This document shows, piece by piece, positions 43,739-52,557 of a stretch of 64,000 nt of DNA. The stretch is from Paramesorhizobium sp049065735 (lineage in GTDB: Bacteria > Pseudomonadota > Alphaproteobacteria > Rhizobiales > Rhizobiaceae). How positions within the stretch are numbered: position 1 is the stretch's first letter; each line of letters begins with the position of its first letter. Location of the stretch: assembly GCF_049065735.1 (NCBI RefSeq), contig NZ_JBAKHD010000001.1, forward strand, positions 620,001-684,000, written 5' to 3'. The position numbers and the translations under genes are program-made. The notes below the pieces were generated by a model that made no database searches, was not told the DNA's origin, and was given only the letters and a program-made list of their open reading frames with translations.

Positions 43739-44962
43739 CTATAGCCCAAACCCCGTCCCGTCATACCCATAAAGCCAGTCCAGATCGTCCAGAAACCGCT
43801 CCGGCGGCCGTGCGCGAAACAGCATATTCCGCCCCAGCGCCAAGGGCCCGGCCGCGTGATAGGCGAAACGGTTCAGTGACCCGCGCCGCGCCACCTTTGC
43901 GATGCGGGCCGTGCGCTCTTCGTTGAACCGGGCGAGCGCCGCGGGCCATTCGGCTTCCTCACCGGACAAGGCCGCCGCGAGCGCGCAGGCATCTTCGATC
44001 GCCATCGCCGCGCCTTGCGCTGCAAAGGGCGTCATCGCATGGGCGGCGTCGCCGAGAAGGACCGTGCGTGCGCTCAGGATGAAGCGGGGGGAGGGCATCT
44101 GGAACAGCGGCCAGAAGGTCCATTGCTCCGCCGCCGCGCGGATGACAGCGTGGATCGCCGGATGCCAGCCGGAAAAGGCCGCTTGCAGCGCGATGCTGTC
44201 GCCCTTCGACGACCATTCCCGCCCAGGATCGCGTCCCCTGGTGATGGCGACGAAATTGAACGCTTTCCCGGCCTTGACCGGATAGGCGATGAAATGCACG
44301 CCCCGGCCGAGCCATGCCGACACGCTGTTCCGCTCGCCAAGCGTTGTCATGAAGATGTCGGGTACAGACCCGGCGGCGAGGCTCGCACGCCAGGCGATGT
44401 GTCCGGTGAACTGCGCGCCATCTTGAGCGGAGACGGCGCGGCGCATCGACCACACCCCGTCGCAGCCTATGAGCAGCGCGCCTTGGTGCTCCTCGATTCG
44501 GTCTCCGGCATCGATCTGTGCCGTCACGCCGCTTTCGTTCACGCTATGGGAAATGACATTGGCGCCCAGCTTGAGGGTGATGGCGGGGTGCTTTTCCGCC
44601 GCCCGGACCAGCGCCGCCTGCAGATCGGCGCGGTGGCAGACGATATAGGGCGCGTTCCAGCGCGCTTCCGCTACCGGCCCCAGCCCCATGCGGGTCAGGG
44701 TTTTGCCGTTCGCACCATTCTTGAGATAAAGCGCATCCGGCGCCACCGCCTGCGGTAAGAGCCGGTCCATGACCCCGAGCCGGTCGAGCAGCCGCGTGGC
44801 GTTAGGGGCAAGCTGCAATCCCGCGCCGACCTCGGAGAGCTTGGGCGTCCTGTCGAAAATGCTGACGCTGAACCCCCTCGCCGCCAGCGCCAGCGCCGCG
44901 GTCAGCCCCGCAATGCCTGCACCGGAAATAATGATGTGTTTGGCGGCGGGTGTCATGCTCAT
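43739..44962 (-). CDS. FAD-dependent aromatic-ring monooxygenase-like protein
   Basis: 407 residues. FAD-binding Rossmann motif ISGAGIAGLTAALALAARG (about 12-30), the middle CDGVWSMRR (DG motif, about 165) and the second FAD motif VLLGDAAHAMTPFAAQGAAM (about 300). Resembles salicylate hydroxylase/UbiH-type enzymes; the substrate is unknown. Convergent with aapP over the terminator. The start may be the second in-frame ATG (MTPAAKH). Confidence 0.87.
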   Translation of the reverse strand: MSMTPAAKHIIISGAGIAGLTAALALAARGFSVSIFDRTPKLSEVGAGLQLAPNATRLLDRLGVMDRLLPQAVAPDALYLKNGANGKTLTRMGLGPVAEARWNAPYIVCHRADLQAALVRAAEKHPAITLKLGANVISHSVNESGVTAQIDAGDRIEEHQGALLIGCDGVWSMRRAVSAQDGAQFTGHIAWRASLAAGSVPDIFMTTLGERNSVSAWLGRGVHFIAYPVKAGKAFNFVAITRGRDPGREWSSKGDSIALQAAFSGWHPAIHAVIRAAAEQWTFWPLFQMPSPRFILSARTVLLGDAAHAMTPFAAQGAAMAIEDACALAAALSGEEAEWPAALARFNEERTARIAKVARRGSLNRFAYHAAGPLALGRNMLFRARPPERFLDDLDWLYGYDGTGFGL

Positions 44963-45010
44963 GGAGCGGCGGTGGCTGGCGCTAGCGTCTCCATCTCAAC
45001 GGGAAATGGC

Positions 45011-45256
45011 TCAAACGTTCGTCAGAACGTAGAGACAGCCCTCAGGCCTCGTCTCCGTGGCGTGGAGGGCCGCGTTATATTTATAATGCGTCGAGCAATA
45101 GGGGCACACGGTTTCGTCGCTATCGCCCATGTCGAGATAGACATGAGGGTGGTCGAAGGGCGGATTGGCGCCGACGCACATGAACTCGTGCACACCGATT
45201 TCGATGGCGCGATGGCCGGCATCGTTTTGGAAATGAGGAATGGCATGATCGGACAT
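45011..45256 (-). CDS. Zinc-finger (CHCC-type, NDUFS6-related) protein
   Basis: 81 residues: EFMCVGANPPFDHPHVYLDM, then VCPYCSTHYKYN. Cys at about 27, His about 36-38 and the CPYC pair form the zf-CHCC metal site related to mitochondrial NDUFS6. Function in bacteria is unproven; members are widespread in alphaproteobacteria. Lies 48 bp downstream of the monooxygenase start region on the same strand. Confidence 0.88.
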   Translation of the reverse strand: MSDHAIPHFQNDAGHRAIEIGVHEFMCVGANPPFDHPHVYLDMGDSDETVCPYCSTHYKYNAALHATETRPEGCLYVLTNV

Positions 45257-45518
45257 GGGCAGGCTCCGGCATTAACCGAGGACGATCCCGCCAAGCCCTG
45301 AGCTTTCGGGATCACGGGACAATCGCGCCACCTGTTACCGTGGACGATCTGTTTTCGAAAGCGGTTTGGATCAAATCGGCGGATATTTCAAGCCGAATTC
45401 CAGTCGAGCACATGGCGGAGGGGCGGCGTGCGCAGCGGCTGGGTGATGCCGACGATGAGGATGCCGCCGAAGAGACAGGCGCGCGTTTACCGGGCATTCG
45501 CCCTCCCATGCTATCATA

Positions 45519-45536
45519 CTGTCATAATAGTTTCAT
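45519..45536 (+). promoter_or_regulatory. Candidate Pho box upstream of ppk
   Basis: CTGTCATAATAGTTTCAT: two 7-bp direct repeats (CTGTCAT, GTTTCAT) in 11-bp register, close to the PhoB consensus. It lies 52 bp before the ppk ATG. The rest of the gap 45257-45587 holds no convincing gene; an 83-codon plus-strand frame there has no family features. Confidence 0.6.
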
Positions 45537-45587
45537 AGGTTTCGTGCTTGTGCGGGCTGTTCCGGACGGCAACGGAGAGTGGGTGAG

Positions 45588-47816
45588 ATGAACGAAGTGA
45601 ACACGACCATCGTTGAAGAAGCCGCGACGCGGATCGAAGCGGAGGCGGCAGCTGCGCCGGGCGAATTGTCGCTCCTGGAAAGCCCGGACCGCTTCGTCAA
45701 TCGCGAATTCTCCTGGCTGCAGTTCAATCGCCGTGTGCTGGAGGAAGCCCGCAATGAGAAGCAGCCGCTCCTGGAGCGCGTGCGCTTTCTCTCCATTTCC
45801 GCGACCAATCTCGACGAGTTCTTCATGGTGCGCATTGCCGGCCTTGCCGGGCAGGTGCGCGCTGGCATCGCCACGCGCAGCGCCGATGGCCGCACGCCGC
45901 AGGAGCAGCTTGATTTCGTCCTCGAGGAAGTGGGCAAGCTGCAGGCGGCCCAGCAGGAGGACCTCCATGTGCTCCTCGGCGAGCTTGCCAAGGAAAAGAT
46001 CGAGATTGTCAAGCCGGACGCGCTGACTGACAGCGAGAAGAGCTGGCTGGAGGGCCATTTCCTCGAAACCATCTTCCCCGTGCTGACGCCGCTTTCCATC
46101 GACCCGGCGCACCCGTTCCCGTTCATCCCGAATCTCGGCTTCTCCATCGCGCTGCAGCTTGCGCGCCGCGCCGATAATCATCCCATGACCGCGCTCCTGC
46201 GTCTGCCCACGGCGCTCAAGCGCTTCATCCAGCTTCCCGCTGACAACGGCAATTTCCGCTTCATCTCACTCGAAAATGCGGTCAGCCTGTTCATCGGCAA
46301 GCTTTTCCCCGGCTATGAGGTGAAGGGCGCCGGTACCTTCCGCATCATCAGGGACAGCGATATCGAAGTGGAGGAAGAGGCGGAAGACCTTGTGCGCCTG
46401 TTCGAGAGCGCCCTGAAGCGCCGCCGCCGCGGCCAGGTCATCCGCATCGAGTTCGATAAGGAGATGCCGGAGGGACTGCGCCTCTTCGTCGCCACCGAGC
46501 TTGGCGTGCCTGATAACCGCATCAGCGTGCTCAACGGCCTTCTGGCGCTCAACATGATCTCCGAGATCGTTGCCATCCCACGCGCGGATCTGAAATTCGT
46601 GCCCTATAACCCGCGATTTCCCGAACGTATTCGCGAGCATGGCGGCGATTGCTTCGCGGCTATCCGGGAAAAGGACATCGTCGTCCACCACCCCTACGAA
46701 TCGTTCGACGTCGTGGTTCAGTTCCTGCGTCAGGCAGCTCAGGACCCGGATGTGCTGGCGATCAAGCAGACGCTCTACCGAACCTCCAACGACAGCCCCA
46801 TCGTCCGGGCGTTGGTGGACGCGGCGGAAGCGGGGAAATCCGTGACGGCGCTGGTGGAATTGAAGGCCCGCTTCGACGAGGAAGCCAATATCCGCTGGGC
46901 ACGCGACCTGGAGCGCGCCGGCGTGCAGGTCGTCTTCGGCTTCATCGAGCTGAAGACCCACGCCAAGATGTCGCTGGTGGTCCGCCGCGAGGATGCGCGC
47001 CTGCGAACCTATGTCCATCTCGGCACCGGCAATTATCATCCCATCACCGCGCGCATCTATACCGACCTGTCCTTCTTCACGTCGGACCCGGTCATCGCTC
47101 GCGATGTATCGCATATCTTCAATTTCATCACCGGCTATGCCCAGCCGGCAGAGGAGATGAGCCTTGCCGTTTCGCCGCTGACGCTGCGCGACCGCATCCT
47201 GAAGCATATCGACGACGAAATCGCTCATGCCAAGGCCGGGCGTCCCGCCGCCATCTGGATGAAGATGAATTCGCTGGTCGATCCGCAGATCATCGACGCG
47301 CTCTACCGTGCCAGCATGGGCGGGGTGGAGATCGACCTGGTGGTGCGCGGTATATGCTGCCTGCGGCCCAACGTGCCGGGCCTTTCCGAGAATATCCGTG
47401 CCAAGTCCATCGTCGGGCGGTTCCTGGAGCACAGCCGTATCTTCTGCTTCGGCAACGGCCATGGCCTGCCCTCGGAAAAGGCGCTGGTCTATATCGGTTC
47501 CGCTGACATGATGCCGCGCAATCTCGACCGCCGCGTGGAAACGCTGGTGCCGATCACCAACGCCACAGTGCATCAGCAGGTGCTTTCGCAGATCATGCTT
47601 GCCAACATCATTGACAATCAGCAGAGCTACGAACTACTTGCCGATGGTACCTCTCGCCGGATAAAACCCGCCGAGGGAGAAGAAGCCTTCAACGCGCAGG
47701 AATACTTCATGACCAATCCCAGCCTGTCAGGGCGTGGCAAATCGCTGAAATCCTCGGCGCCGCGCCTTATTGCCCATCGCAAGCGCGCCCGCGCCGAGAG
47801 AAACCGCAGCGCATGA
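45588..47816 (+). CDS. ppk: Polyphosphate kinase 1
   Basis: 742 residues from ATG 45588 (GGAGAG eight bases upstream), preferred over a GTG three codons earlier. Builds polyphosphate from ATP. The N-terminal helical domain (FVNREFSWLQFNRRVLEEA), the IPRADLKFVPYNPRF region and the two PLD-like catalytic domains are present, with the phosphohistidine segment YVHLGTGNYHPITARIY (about 480) and the lysine-rich KTHAKMSLVVRRE. Probably PhoB-controlled through the upstream Pho box; coupled to ppx. Confidence 0.96.
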   Translation: MNEVNTTIVEEAATRIEAEAAAAPGELSLLESPDRFVNREFSWLQFNRRVLEEARNEKQPLLERVRFLSISATNLDEFFMVRIAGLAGQVRAGIATRSADGRTPQEQLDFVLEEVGKLQAAQQEDLHVLLGELAKEKIEIVKPDALTDSEKSWLEGHFLETIFPVLTPLSIDPAHPFPFIPNLGFSIALQLARRADNHPMTALLRLPTALKRFIQLPADNGNFRFISLENAVSLFIGKLFPGYEVKGAGTFRIIRDSDIEVEEEAEDLVRLFESALKRRRRGQVIRIEFDKEMPEGLRLFVATELGVPDNRISVLNGLLALNMISEIVAIPRADLKFVPYNPRFPERIREHGGDCFAAIREKDIVVHHPYESFDVVVQFLRQAAQDPDVLAIKQTLYRTSNDSPIVRALVDAAEAGKSVTALVELKARFDEEANIRWARDLERAGVQVVFGFIELKTHAKMSLVVRREDARLRTYVHLGTGNYHPITARIYTDLSFFTSDPVIARDVSHIFNFITGYAQPAEEMSLAVSPLTLRDRILKHIDDEIAHAKAGRPAAIWMKMNSLVDPQIIDALYRASMGGVEIDLVVRGICCLRPNVPGLSENIRAKSIVGRFLEHSRIFCFGNGHGLPSEKALVYIGSADMMPRNLDRRVETLVPITNATVHQQVLSQIMLANIIDNQQSYELLADGTSRRIKPAEGEEAFNAQEYFMTNPSLSGRGKSLKSSAPRLIAHRKRARAERNRSA

Positions 47817-49348
47817 GTTTGCCCCAGGGTCAGGGGACGGTGGCGCAGGGGCGCCTGAAAGGGCGCCAGCCGGTCGCGGTCATCGATATCGGATCGAACT
47901 CGGTCCGCCTCGTCGTTTATGAAGGCATCGTCCGCTCCCCGACGGTGCTTTTCAACGAGAAAATTCTGTGCGGGCTTGGCAAGGGGCTGGCAAAGACCGG
48001 TCGCCTCAATGAAAAATCCGTGGAGAGCGCCTTGAGCGCCCTGCGCCGCTTCCGCGCATTGGCCGAGCAGGCCGGCGCGACGTCTATTCACGCCCTCGCC
48101 ACCGCCGCCGCGCGCGAGGCGGAAAACGGTTCCGCCTTCATCGCGGAGGCAGAAGCCGTGCTGCGCGCGCCCATCCAGGTGCTCTCGGGCAAGGAAGAAG
48201 CCTATTATTCGGCGCTCGGCGTCATCTCCGGCTTCCACGATCCCGATGGCATCGCCGGTGATCTCGGCGGCGGCAGCCTCGAGCTGGTTGACGTGCGCGG
48301 CCATGCCATCGGCGACGGCATCACGCTGCCGCTGGGCGGCCTGCGCCTTCAGGATCTCTCAAACGGCAAGCTCACGGATGCGGTACAGATCGCCCGAACG
48401 GAGCTTGACCGGGCGACCCTATTGAAGGAAGGGGAGGGTCGCATCTTCTATGCGGTGGGCGGCACTTGGCGAAACCTCGCCAAGCTGCACATGAATGTAA
48501 AGCACTACCCCCTCCACATCATGCATGCTTATGAGATAGACCCGAAGGAGGCGCAGAGCTTCCTGATTCGCGTCGCCAAGGGCGATGTCGATCATATGCG
48601 CGGCATCGACGCGGTGTCGAAGAACCGCCGCCAATTGCTCTCCTATGGCGCGATCGTTCTGCTCGAAACCATCCGCCGCATGAAGCCTTCGAAGATCGTC
48701 TTCTCGGCGCTGGGCGTGCGCGAGGGTTATCTTTATTCGCTCCTGTCGAAAAAGGAACAACGTTCCGATCCGCTGCTGGCGGCGGCGGAGGAAACGGCCA
48801 TCCTGCGCGCCCGTTCGCCGCGCCATGCGCATGAACTGGCGGACTGGACGGAAAAAGCCTTCGCCGCGCTGGGCTATGACGAGACGGAGGACGAGGCCCG
48901 CTATCGCCGTGCCGCCTGCCTGCTCGCGGACATCAGCTGGCGCGCGCATCCGGACTATCGAGGCTCGCAGGCATTGAACCTCATCGCCCACGGCTCCTTC
49001 GGCGGCATCGATCATGCAGGCCGCTCCTATATGGCGCTCGCCAATTATTTCCGCCATGAGGGCGTGGTGGACGACGCCGTCGCCCCTGAGATCGTCAAGC
49101 TCGCCACCCCGCGCCTGCGCGAACGCGCCAAGCTTCTGGGTGCCCTCCTGCGCGTCGTCTATCTCCTCTCCGCCTCCATGCCCGCCATCATTCCCCGCCT
49201 CGAATGGCGCAAGCTGGAGAATGGCGGCCTTGAACTCGTCGTGCCAAAGGAGCACGCCGATCTGGTGGCCGAGCGGCCCGAAGGGCGCTTGCAGCATCTG
49301 GCGAAGCTGGTGGGGAAGGAACTGCATCTGGTGGTGGGGGAAGAATAG
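47813..49348 (+). CDS. ppx: Exopolyphosphatase/guanosine pentaphosphatase family protein
   Basis: 511 residues, 4-bp overlap with ppk. Actin-like ATPase fold: VIDIGSNSVRLVVYEG (about 24), GDLGGGSLELVDVRG (about 147) and a C-terminal HD-like helical region (about 330-500). Degrades polyphosphate from chain ends and may hydrolyse pppGpp. Pairing with ppk lets one transcript encode synthesis and breakdown. Confidence 0.94.
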   Translation: MSLPQGQGTVAQGRLKGRQPVAVIDIGSNSVRLVVYEGIVRSPTVLFNEKILCGLGKGLAKTGRLNEKSVESALSALRRFRALAEQAGATSIHALATAAAREAENGSAFIAEAEAVLRAPIQVLSGKEEAYYSALGVISGFHDPDGIAGDLGGGSLELVDVRGHAIGDGITLPLGGLRLQDLSNGKLTDAVQIARTELDRATLLKEGEGRIFYAVGGTWRNLAKLHMNVKHYPLHIMHAYEIDPKEAQSFLIRVAKGDVDHMRGIDAVSKNRRQLLSYGAIVLLETIRRMKPSKIVFSALGVREGYLYSLLSKKEQRSDPLLAAAEETAILRARSPRHAHELADWTEKAFAALGYDETEDEARYRRAACLLADISWRAHPDYRGSQALNLIAHGSFGGIDHAGRSYMALANYFRHEGVVDDAVAPEIVKLATPRLRERAKLLGALLRVVYLLSASMPAIIPRLEWRKLENGGLELVVPKEHADLVAERPEGRLQHLAKLVGKELHLVVGEE

Positions 49349-49457
49349 GGGTAAAGGCTGCAATCGGGCTTTGTTACCAAATGCGATTTTAACGCCGACG
49401 GGACAGGAGGGCGCTGTTCGCCGGCATTTCAAATAGAAAAGTTACTGCGCAGGCGGC

Positions 49458-50453
49458 CTAGGTCATACCCCGACTCCGCGACGGCGGTGCCCCATGGATC
49501 CGGTTCCAGGCACGGCGGAATTGCCGGGTGGAGGCGAAGCCGGCCTTTTCGGCGACGCTTTCCATATCGAGCCGTGAGCCGGCGACCAGCTCGCGGGCGA
49601 GGGCGATCCGCAGCCGGTTCACATAGTCGGTAACGCTCATGCCGGTATGCTCGTTGAACAGGCGCGATAAGTTGCGCGGGCTGGTGGCCGCGATGTCGGC
49701 CAATCGTTCAACGGACCAATCCCGCGCCGGGTCGGCGGCGATGGCGTCCTGCGCGCGGTGGATGGCCGGATGGATGTGGTTGCGGCCTTCGAGCCAGGGC
49801 GAGAGCTGCGGGTCGCTGCCGCTGCGCCTGAGATAGACGACCAGATAGCGGGCAACGGCGAGCGCTGTGGCATGGCCCGCCTCTCGCGCCACGAGATGAA
49901 GCATCAAATCGATGCCTGCGGTGATTCCAGCGCTGGTCAGCCGCTCGCGATCCTCCACATAGAGCCGGTTTTCGCGCACCGTCGCCAAGGGGGTAATCCG
50001 CTTCAGATCCAACATCGATGCGTGATGCGTGGTGCATTCATAGCCGTCCAGAAGACCAGCGTGGGCGGCAAGCAGCGCGCCGGAACATATGGTTACCAGC
50101 CTGATGCCGGGCCGGATGGTGCGCTTCAACCACGCGACGATTTCCGCTTCCTGCCGCCGTTCCTCCTCCGCGTCGCGTTCAATACGACCCATCGGCTCGT
50201 CGGCGGACCCGGAAATGAGAACCAGCGCACCGTCAGGCAGCGCTTCGGGCAATGGCGAGATGCCCGCTAGTTGCAGCCCGATCGAACTGCCGATGACGGG
50301 GGAGGGGCCGATATAGGCAGCGTCGAAGGCGACGGCATGCTGATCGAGATTGGCCTTGCGCAGCACCTCCATCGGCCCGGCGATATCGAGCAGCAGCGCG
50401 CGCGGAGGCACCACCACGAAAACCGGGATGATCCTCCGCCCACTCATCATCAT
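49458..50453 (-). CDS. GlxA-type AraC-family regulator with DJ-1/PfpI domain
   Basis: 331 residues. The N-terminal DJ-1-like domain (about 8-185) contains the nucleophile-elbow TICSGALLAAHAGLLDG (Cys about 124); the C-terminal AraC double HTH (about 230-325) has SVERLADIAATSPRNLSRLF and MESVAEKAGFASTRQFRRAW. GlxA-type regulators respond to amides, amines or amino acids. It overlaps the cysteine hydrolase gene by 4 bp, so that gene is its likely partner or target. Confidence 0.93.
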   Translation of the reverse strand: MMMSGRRIIPVFVVVPPRALLLDIAGPMEVLRKANLDQHAVAFDAAYIGPSPVIGSSIGLQLAGISPLPEALPDGALVLISGSADEPMGRIERDAEEERRQEAEIVAWLKRTIRPGIRLVTICSGALLAAHAGLLDGYECTTHHASMLDLKRITPLATVRENRLYVEDRERLTSAGITAGIDLMLHLVAREAGHATALAVARYLVVYLRRSGSDPQLSPWLEGRNHIHPAIHRAQDAIAADPARDWSVERLADIAATSPRNLSRLFNEHTGMSVTDYVNRLRIALARELVAGSRLDMESVAEKAGFASTRQFRRAWNRIHGAPPSRSRGMT

Positions 50454-51019
50454 GCCGCCGCCTGTGGCGGACCAGCCAGCGCCTCGTCCACCGTGACGAT
50501 GCGTGCGAAACGGTCCGCGAGCACCAGTTCCGTGCGTGCACGGATTTCATCGGCGCTCCAGATCCGGCCCGTCGCATCGGTCATGGGAAAAGTCAGCGTC
50601 GCCTCGCCGGCATAATCGACCTTGTAGCCGAGATCGGAAGCATGGCGCGTTGTGGTCTCGCAGCATTGCTCGGTGCGAATGCCGGAGATGATCACGCGGC
50701 TTATGCCGTTCTTCGTCAGCCAGACATCGAGGCCGGAGCCGACGAGCGCGCTGTGCCGCGTTTTCCTGAACACCGCATCCGGGACGATACGAAGGCCCTT
50801 GAGCGTTGTCACAAAACCTGATGCCTCGGAAAACGGGCCGCTTTCCTCGACATGGAAGACCTGCACCACCGGAATCCCGGCAGCCTTCGCCCCATCGATC
50901 AACGCCTGCTGGCGCTCGATATAGGCCGCGACGCTTTCCTCGCGGAAATAAGGCCGATGGCGAAAGGATTCCTGAGCATCGATCACGATCAAGGCGGTAT
51001 CAGCGGACATTCTTGTCAT
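50450..51019 (-). CDS. Isochorismatase-family cysteine hydrolase
   Basis: 189 residues; the triad is visible as Asp in LIVIDAQESF (about 14), Lys in VFRKTRHSAL (about 87) and Cys in GIRTEQCCETT (about 121). Such enzymes hydrolyse nicotinamide, carbamates, ureas or isochorismate. The preceding gene on the transcript is itself, then the GlxA-type regulator, suggesting an inducible amide-catabolic unit. Substrate unknown. Confidence 0.9.
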   Translation of the reverse strand: MTRMSADTALIVIDAQESFRHRPYFREESVAAYIERQQALIDGAKAAGIPVVQVFHVEESGPFSEASGFVTTLKGLRIVPDAVFRKTRHSALVGSGLDVWLTKNGISRVIISGIRTEQCCETTTRHASDLGYKVDYAGEATLTFPMTDATGRIWSADEIRARTELVLADRFARIVTVDEALAGPPQAAA

Positions 51020-51216
51020 CTCCAGATGGTTGATCCGAAATGGAGAATAAACAAGTACTATAGCCGGAAAAATGCCGGTTCCGGACCTCTAGGGGACAAT
51101 TCGCGCCAGTGAGGGAGTGGTCCCCGCTTGTTATCTCGACACATCCTGCTCGATCAGAAGCCGAATATAGCGGGTGAAGGGAACGCCTGCGATCTTCTCG
51201 CCCATAGCTTTCTCGC
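51020..51216. other. Gap between hydrolase and rnd with hairpins
   Basis: No gene is apparent. It holds GGGGAC (51092-51097) paired with GTCCCC (51120-51125) and a CCGG-rich cluster near 51064-51084. Possible leader or small RNA; not convincing. Confidence 0.25.
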
Positions 51217-52371
51217 TCAATCGAGCTCCACCGCCACGATCTTCCGTTTTTCGAACTTGATCCCGATCTTGCCGTCAATGAGCTTGAGCGCCTTCTCGCC
51301 AAAAACATCGCGGCGCCAGCCGTGAAGCGCGGGGACATCGGCTTTCTCGCCATCGATGGCGATTTTGTCGATATCATCCGATGTCGCGACGATCTTGGCG
51401 GCGACGCCATATTCCTCGGTCACGAGCTTCAGCAGCACCTTGAGCAGATCCGCCGCGGCGCCCGCACCTTCGGGCGAGTGCGCTTGCTTGGGCAGGCGCG
51501 GCATCTGATCCCTTGGGATAGCCAGCGCCGCATTCACGGCGGCGATGAGGCCGGCCGCCTGGCTCGAACGCTCCCAGCCCTTCGGGATGGAGCGAAGCTT
51601 GCCCAGTGCCTCGGCGTCCACCGGCTGTTGCTGGGCGATTTCATAGATGGTGTCGTCCTTGATGATGCGTCCGCGCGGCACGTTGCGCTCGCGCGCCTCG
51701 CGTTCCCGCCAGGCGGCAACGGAGCGCAGCACCGCCAGCTCCTGCGGCTTCTTAAGGCGAGCCTTCAGACGCTTCCAGGCATCGTCGGGGTGGAGGTCAT
51801 AAGTTTCCCGCGCGGTGAGAATGCCCATTTCCTCGTTGACCCAGTCGGCGCGGCCCTCCTTTTCAAGCAGCGCCTTCAGGTGCAGATAGACATCGCGCAA
51901 ATGCGTCACGTCGGCCAGGGCATATTCGAGCTGCTTCTGTGACAAGGGCCGCTGCCGCCAATCGGTGAAGCGGGAGGATTTGTCGAGATGCGCGCCGGTT
52001 ACGCGGTTGACGAGCTGGTCATAGGAAATGGCATCGCCGAACCCGCAGACCATCGCCGCCACCTGCGTATCGAAGACCGGATGGGGAATGAGATTGCCGC
52101 GATGGAAGATGATTTCGATATCCTGCCGCGCGGCATGGAACACCTTCATCACCCGCTCGTCGCCCATCAGCTTGAAGAAGGGGGCAAGGTCGATATCCGG
52201 CGAAAGCGCATCCACCAGCGCCGTCTCGTCGGGCGACGCCATCTGAATCAGGCACAGTTCCGGCCAGAACGTCGTCTCCCGAATGAACTCGGTATCGATG
52301 GTGATAAAATCGGATTTCGAGAGGGCGGAAACGGCCTCTTCGAGGGCCTGTGTGGTCGTAATCAGCTTCAT
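51217..52371 (-). CDS. rnd: Ribonuclease D
   Basis: 384 residues from ATG 52371 (MKLITTTQALEEAVSAL); the frame extends 24 codons upstream through a repeat and is rejected. DEDD 3'-5' exonuclease: ITIDTEFIRE (about 22), FHAARQDIEII (about 82), QLEYALADVTHL (about 170); a HRDC domain follows (about 210-290). Trims tRNA 3' ends. Divergent from aspS. Confidence 0.95.
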   Translation of the reverse strand: MKLITTTQALEEAVSALSKSDFITIDTEFIRETTFWPELCLIQMASPDETALVDALSPDIDLAPFFKLMGDERVMKVFHAARQDIEIIFHRGNLIPHPVFDTQVAAMVCGFGDAISYDQLVNRVTGAHLDKSSRFTDWRQRPLSQKQLEYALADVTHLRDVYLHLKALLEKEGRADWVNEEMGILTARETYDLHPDDAWKRLKARLKKPQELAVLRSVAAWREREARERNVPRGRIIKDDTIYEIAQQQPVDAEALGKLRSIPKGWERSSQAAGLIAAVNAALAIPRDQMPRLPKQAHSPEGAGAAADLLKVLLKLVTEEYGVAAKIVATSDDIDKIAIDGEKADVPALHGWRRDVFGEKALKLIDGKIGIKFEKRKIVAVELD

Positions 52372-52400
52372 GGGATTTGTATAGCAGTGATTGATGGATA

Positions 52401-52450
52401 GTGAATAGTGAATAGAAGGCTCCCCACCGCTCTTACCATTCACTATTCAC
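52401..52450. repeat. Long inverted repeat between rnd and aspS
   Basis: GTGAATAGTGAAT (52401-52413) and ATTCACTATTCAC (52438-52450) are exact inverse complements with a 24-nt loop; a further GGATAGTGAATAG unit precedes. Same family as 34667-34705. It lies in the divergent promoter region. Confidence 0.75.
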
Positions 52451-52557
52451 CAGTCACCCTTACGCCTTGACAAATCCCGGTCAAAATGCGCTTGTCCGCC
52501 CAAATTTCATGAGAAAACGACCATCGTTTTTTCCATTAGATTTCAGAGGCAGACATC

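Noticed and set aside
45340..45591. 83-codon plus-strand frame before ppk
   Set aside because: No family features, overlaps the Pho box and ppk start, and lacks a ribosome-binding site.
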